From positions 279,018 to 343,017 of the forward strand of contig AZLU01000019.1 in the NCBI GenBank assembly GCA_002224055.1: DNA of 64,000 nucleotides, given 5' to 3'. The notes beneath the pieces are model-generated. The model had not been told where the DNA came from. It did not search any database and saw nothing but the letters and a program-made list of their open reading frames with translations. Each line of letters starts with the position of its first letter. The first letter of the stretch is position 1. This DNA is from Pezizomycotina sp. ARF18. Taxonomy: Eukaryota; Ascomycota. Both the position numbers and the translations under genes were made by a program. This document shows, piece by piece, positions 59,614 to 64,000 of the stretch.

Positions 59614-60561
59614 CTAATTCGGAAACCAAACGGGTTTTGCGGATTCATCTCGGCCTCGCAAAGTACCGACCTCCCGCTCCAACAGACCGCATCCACCTTC
59701 CCAAGCAAGCGTGTAATCTCGTGTCGAGGTCTGTCTCACTTTCGCTCCCGCACCCGTTGTGCTTCCCAGCCAGGTAGGGGTGCCTCGAGTACATGATGAA
59801 TTTTGAACCTTCGGGGCAGTATACCCCGCGCAGGCCGGAGGCTTGCCGAACCATTTACGGTTGACCAGCGGCGACGGCGGGTAGCCCTTGCAAAACTTTC
59901 CTACGTTGTCGTAATCCCCATCGTCGCAGCAGATCTGCTTGCGGCGGTAGTCGTCGTAATAGCAGTGCGGCGGAGGGTATCCCTGCAAAAATTCCCGTTG
60001 CTGTCGTAGTCCTTATCTCGCAGCACACCCGTTTGTAACGGTAGTGATCGTAATAGCAGCGCGGCGGCGGGTAGCCCTTGCAGGTGTGCGAGTCGCCATC
60101 GTAATCTGTTTCCGAGCAGCAGATCCCCCGGCCGCGGTAGTAATCGTAATAGCAGCGCGGCGGCGGGTAACCCTTGCAGGTGTATGAGTGGCTATCGTAA
60201 TCTGTTTCCGAGCAGCAGATCCCCCGGCCGCGGTAGTGATCGTAATAGCAGCGCGGCGGCGGGTAACCCTTGCAGGTGTTGAGTGGCTATCGTAATCTGT
60301 TTCCGAGCAGCAGATCCCCCGGCCGCGGTAGTGATCGTAATAGCAGTGCGAACTACGGAACACGAAGACCAGACAAACGAAGGCTACGATGAACAGTGCA
60401 GATGCGACGGCTATTAGTCGTCGGTTGAGGCGGCCTTGCTGCTGTAGCGTGTTTTCCTGCCGGCGTCGGACATTCCACCAATACACATCCCACGTCAGCC
60501 AATGCACGCCACCCGGTTCTTGTTCCTCCGGGGCTTCTTGTTGCACCGGGGTTGTTGCCAC
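59614..60561 (-). CDS. Single-pass membrane protein with tandem Cys/Tyr-rich repeats
   Basis: Not recognised. It starts MATTPVQQEAPEEQEPGGVH at 60561. Acidic/aromatic N-terminus (WLTWDVYWWNVRRRQENTL), then a hydrophobic helix LIAVASALFIVAFVCLVFVF at about residues 49-68, then repeats of 32 residues. The unit reads CYYDHYRGRGICCSETDYDS ... CKGYPPPR, i.e. three to four Cys and a YYD..YR core. Three near-identical DNA units (60041-60327) and at least two diverged ones (59850-60040, e.g. CYYDDYRRKQICCDDGDYDN) follow. Arg/Gln-rich residues before the helix suggest a cytosolic N-terminus with the repeats outside, probably disulphide-linked. One unit has 95 bp instead of 96 and shifts the frame. The C-terminal end (stop at 59614 or ~59645) depends on a further shift. 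Confidence 0.65.
59947..60351. repeat. 96-bp tandem repeat array
   Basis: Units at 60041-60136 (96 bp), 60137-60232 (96 bp) and 60233-60327 (95 bp) are nearly identical; a diverged unit lies at 59947-60040 (94 bp) and a partial one at 60328-60351. A multiple-of-three unit encodes a 32-residue protein repeat. Confidence 0.92.
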
Positions 60562-61633
60562 TGGCTGCTGTGATAACTTGGAGGCCTATCAGAGCCGGCT
60601 TGGCTATGTGGCCTAGTGCCACTATCCACCGTCCCGTAAGACCTCTCACGTTGGCGGATTGAGCGACCCTTGTGCTCTTGTAACAAGTACAAGTATATCT
60701 CTCTGCCGATGGCAGTGTAAAGTATATACGTTTGGGTCGCCTCGAAGTGCAAAATCGGTAGTATAAAATCAGTGGTCCGTCGTGCGGGGCTCTCTAATAT
60801 CACCGGTCTTTTACTTAGAGGAATAAATATAATATATTCTAAAACCGGACTAGTATAGTAAGGCGATCCGACGAGTAAAAAAGTAGTCTCGATCAAAACT
60901 CTCCTCAACCAAATCTCCGTGGAAGGGGGTAGGAGAAGGCTCCGTGTGTTGATCTCTGAATTGATCCACCGAGGCGGAGGTGGTGATTCGAACTCCCGAA
61001 ATCAAGTTTTCCTTCCAGCGACTCCATACAGCCAGACTGCCGCCGCTTAGTCATCAAGGACAATTATACCAAGGCAACTACGCGCCAAGAAATCGCCTTG
61101 GGCTTTTAAATTTTTATAGCTCTTTTAATGCACTAGAATTTTTTTTAGCTTTTGGTAGGAGTCCGTATCCCTGTAGCAGATTTGTGTTGTGCCTTGTTCG
61201 CTCGAGTCACTATAGCAATTCTTCTACTCCCTTACCGATCCATATCCCTCAAACATTTTTTCTACCTCCTATTTCGCTCCGTGTCCCCGAAGCAGCTCTG
61301 CTGCCTGCGATCCCTTAGTAACCTAGAGCCGCCTAGGCACGGCCGTTACTATGGTAATATAGAATAAAAGGCCTTCTACCGCACATCCAATTTTGAATTT
61401 TGCCAGTTCTAATTTCGACTATATCCAGTTTTAAATTTTAACCGCATCCAAAATTGGATTTTGGCGCATCCGATTTTAAATCTTTAACCACATCCAATTT
61501 TGCGCGACAGAATAATGGAATTCTAGGTAATCGTCTGTAAGTCAGCGACATGTGCCCAGTATCGTGCTGATGCTAAGGTGTACGAAGTGCAGTTGGATGT
61601 TACATCCACTCGACTGAATACGTTTCGTTCGCC
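60562..61633. other. Intergenic
   Basis: No gene supported. It contains a weak tRNA-like relic around 60975-61060 (minus) and, at about 61380-61500, several imperfect copies of CATCCAATTTTGAATTTTG-like sequence. Confidence 0.4.
61383..61502. repeat. Imperfect repeats of CAnATCCAATTTTnAATTTT
   Basis: Four or five copies of a ~22-29 bp unit around CATCCAATTTTGAATTTT, TATCCAGTTTTAAATTTT, CATCCAAAATTGGATTTT, CATCCGATTTTAAATCTT and CATCCAATTTTGCGC, upstream of the gene at 61634. Confidence 0.7.
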
Positions 61634-62245
61634 ATGTCCAAAAATGGTCCAAGTCTACCAGAGGATCCCAAGCTACGAGCTTGCGTCATTGCCTGTCCTG
61701 AGGCTGCTGGACCAGTATTTGAAGTCAACGAAAAAGCTTTTGAGCAGAAGGAGGTAGACTTCAAGTAAGATAAACATCCAATATATACCGTCGTATATCT
61801 CTAATACCCTTTAGGGATACCTTTTGGAAATCCGAGTCCTGGCGTCGCGGCTCTGGGGCGGGAGCGCCATAGAAATTTCTAGTTTTTCGACCGGGCGTCT
61901 TCCTTGAAGTCGGGCCTGGGAACGAGTTTACGCGGTTACAACCAAGTATTATTCCGACAAGACCACCGATTACCTGACCGTGTTCTACAATCAGCATCCA
62001 TCGACTTCATCGGTTCCGGATTTTGCCTCCAGCGTCGATCAAAATACAAAATCTCGGAACCTAAGTTTGTTCTACAATACAATAAGTGCATACTAGAGCT
62101 CGAGGCAAATTTTATGGAAAGGCTCTACGGGAAAACCATTAATGTGACCGAGCACGTGAAGGCAACTCTTCATACTATAATAACAAACCAGGCCACAAAA
62201 CTAAGCACAATAGCGGGCTTTGCTAATGCTATAGGTCACCGATAA
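61634..62245 (+). CDS. Hypothetical protein, source copy of a duplicated gene
   Basis: Not recognised. It starts MSKNGPSLPEDPKLRACVIA at 61634 and runs CPEAAGPVFEVNEKAFEQKE to an intron (donor GTAAGATAAA ~61764, acceptor CCTTTAG ~61815). The second exon reads DTFWKSESWRRGSGAGAP, an in-frame TAG, KFLVFRPGVFLEVGPGNE; then YYSDKTTDYLTVFYNQHPST and, after frame changes, CILELEANFMERLYGKTINV, TEHVKATLHTIITNQATKLS and stop 62243-62245. A second copy with heavy C-to-T/G-to-A change begins 1384 bp downstream. In the filamentous fungi that have RIP, duplicated copies usually mutate together; here this one looks much less affected. No signal peptide, no known motif. Confidence 0.5.
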
Positions 62246-63017
62246 GCTTCCACAGTCTTAGCTTTTTAAATGTCTATCTTTTTTTTTTTTTTTTTTTTTA
62301 ATATCTTTATAAATTCTCGTGAGAGAATCTAACCATAGTTAAATATATTTCTACGGAAATTTTGTTTAGTCCATATCCTATATTAGTCTCGCGAATTACA
62401 ATCAATCATTAGCTTCTAGTTAGTCTTTTATTTAAAGGGAATAAGTAATTCTATTTTTTTCGAAGATATGAGACTGTATTAACTATTATTCCCGCTAAGG
62501 ATATAAGGCAGACTAACCATATCGATCCTATTACCTGTTAATAACTAAAATCGATAAAAAAGCGCTTAAGCTGTAGAATATATATGTCAAGTAATTATAT
62601 ATAATTAACGCACATCTGTCCTTCGGTAATAAGAATAAGATAGCAAGGATTCTTAAGAAAAAGGAGGATATAATACCGTAAAATTCTACCCGTAAACGAC
62701 CTATATTAGCAGTATTCGCGAGTTCCGATAATTAATACTAGCGCTCACCTCGAATATTACAACAGAAAATCAAGCTTATTCCATGTAGGATAACCTTACT
62801 TAGTATTTCGCGAAGCTTAGGGGATCCCTAGCGATATCTAAAGAAGTAAAAATGGAATGGTGGCTTGAAGTCTTCCATCTTTAAGTTAGCATATATAATA
62901 ATGTAATAAGAGCAGCCACAAAAGTTATATTTAAGCTAGTACTTTTCCTTATTAACTATCTACTCTAAATTCTAAACTCTCTACATCCACACTCTTTCTA
63001 ATACTTCCCTCTTTACT
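62246..63017. other. AT-rich spacer between gene and its copy
   Basis: A T21 run at 62279-62299, then AT-rich, TpA-rich sequence. It begins the AT-rich tail that continues to the window end. Confidence 0.5.
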
Positions 63018-63660
63018 ATGGCGAAACTACCTTCTATAGAATAGATTTCTACTAGTCTTAAAAAAAATGCTAATGCTTTACTTAATGCCCCGAGCTACCC
63101 GAGCTTATAAGTTCCTCTATTAAGCTTACTAGCTTATTTTGACTAAAGTACGTAGACTACGAGTAAGTTAGATATTTTACCTATATTAGTTTATCTTACT
63201 AATGCCTTTAGGGGTGCCTTTTAGAAAATTAAGTATGGCGCTATAATTGGGGAGTAGAGTAATACGAAATTTTCTTATTTTTATCGGGGCGTATTCTTAG
63301 AGATCGTCCTAGAAACGACTTTAAGTAACTTAAAACCTATATTTTTATGACGAAAAGTCGGGTATAGTTTTTATCGTTATAATATACGATTAATATCGGT
63401 CGACTATATTATTTCTTAATTTATTAGCGCTGCGTAGGAAGGCTATATTAGTAGTTATAACATAATATAAAGTAGCTTAAGGCTCTGAGGTCCCTATAGG
63501 GGAAGTTATAGGGAGGCTCTACGGGAAATGGATAAGATTACTATAAGTATTTAGAGCATTGTCTCGTAGTCTATTAAAGGATATTATTAAATCGATGGGT
63601 ATCTATGCTCTCTCTAAAGGGGCTTTAAATTCCTCTCTTAGATAAAATCGTATTGACAAT
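63018..63660 (+). pseudogene. AT-mutated (RIP-like) copy of the 61634 gene
   Basis: Collinear with 61634-62245. Matching landmarks include ATGGC/ATGTC at the start (63018 vs 61634), GTAGACTACGAGTAAG vs GTAGACTTCAAGTAAG, CTTTAGGGGTGCCTTTTAG vs CTTTAGGGATACCTTTTGG, and GGCTCTACGGGAAA in both. The flanks also match (TATATTAGTCTCG with AATTA before and after). Differences are dominated by C-to-T and G-to-A, with TAG/TAA stops throughout. It cannot be translated. Confidence 0.8.
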
Positions 63661-64000
63661 TATCTTCTCTTACGGGCCCCGACTGCGGATATTTCTTAGT
63701 TTTATACTATATTAGTCTCGTAAATTATAATTAACCGTAGATGTTTTAAATTAATATCTATAAGCTTATCGTAGAAAAAAAAAATAAAATAAAAAGTAAA
63801 AATGAACTAGGTAGTAATAAGTAACCTAGACGCCTCTCGGCTTTTCTAGTCGGATATATACTCCTTTTTATGTGCCGCCTTTTATATAGCATATTTATAT
63901 TATTCGTCGCTATAAAGGGGGAAAAGGGAAGAGAATTAGCTGTAGGATATCCGTGTTAAATTCTTATAATTAACGCGTATCGTTTAGTTATAAAATAGGT
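63661..64000. other. AT-rich tail
   Basis: Continues the AT/TpA-rich composition. It contains an A-run (63776-63785), an AAAAT-type tract and an inverted CTAGGT/ACCTAG pair near 63808-63830. The duplicated region appears to continue to ~63740. Confidence 0.5.

Noticed and set aside
60970-61060. tRNA-like sequence on the minus strand (GGGAGTTCGAATC near CCACCTCCGCC, plus a D-arm-like GACT...AGTC)
   Set aside because: The T-stem does not pair (GGGAG against CACCA), no 7-bp acceptor or anticodon stem can be drawn, and two models compete. At best a relic.
1-64000. CRISPR array, bacterial operon, rRNA or phage features
   Set aside because: Spliced genes and fungal families throughout; no regularly spaced repeats other than the coding 96-bp array.

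Overview
The window reads as nuclear DNA of a filamentous ascomycete (Pezizomycotina). The support is short spliceosomal introns (about 42-160 nt, GTAAGT-type donors, CTAAC branch sites, C/TAG acceptors) and typical fungal families: a NACHT-ankyrin NOD-like receptor, two PTH11-related rhodopsin-like membrane proteins, an OPT transporter, BTB and F-box proteins, and a fungal 'PEIR / LLQTC' protein. It also holds an old duplicate that looks degraded by repeat-induced point mutation (RIP). I cannot name the genus; the mix would fit Leotiomycetes or Dothideomycetes.

Layout: 53-1621 (+) and 2041-3924 (-) are unrecognised proteins. 4204-10498 (-) is a large NLR: helical N-terminus, NACHT, about 20 ankyrin repeats and a C-terminal ZZ-like zinc finger. 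11479-13495 and 15330-16540 (+) are two rhodopsin-like seven-helix proteins. 16541-21103 is gene-poor. 21104-24124 (+) is an oligopeptide transporter with a 6-nt microexon. 26083-34120 holds a CPHC-containing protein, a Ser/Thr/Asn-rich protein, a small CxxC protein, a BTB/POZ protein and a weak ORF. 36622-38320 holds a small secreted cysteine-rich protein and a Pro/Tyr-rich protein. 39637-41480 (-) holds two divergent copies of an unrecognised two-exon gene for small helical proteins. 43192-45277 (-) has two F-box-type genes. 45597-46763 (+) is an EEP-fold (Apn2-like) nuclease. 47081-48044 (-) is a Rab/Ras-like GTPase. 49530-54957 has small unknown proteins. 56540-57616 (+) is the PEIR protein. 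59614-60561 (-) is a single-pass membrane protein with a tandem 96-bp cysteine/tyrosine-rich repeat. 61634-62245 and 63018-63660 are an intact-looking gene and its AT-mutated copy in an AT-rich tail.

One property crosses almost every gene. Coding sense jumps between frames every few hundred bases, usually as if one base were missing, while codons on both sides stay well conserved and splice sites stay intact. This is most easily read as single-base errors in an unpolished assembly rather than gene decay. Gene coordinates below therefore span outer limits, and proteins cannot be translated straight through.

Apart from the NLR lying next to two candidate receptors, the genes do not form an obvious pathway or biosynthetic cluster.
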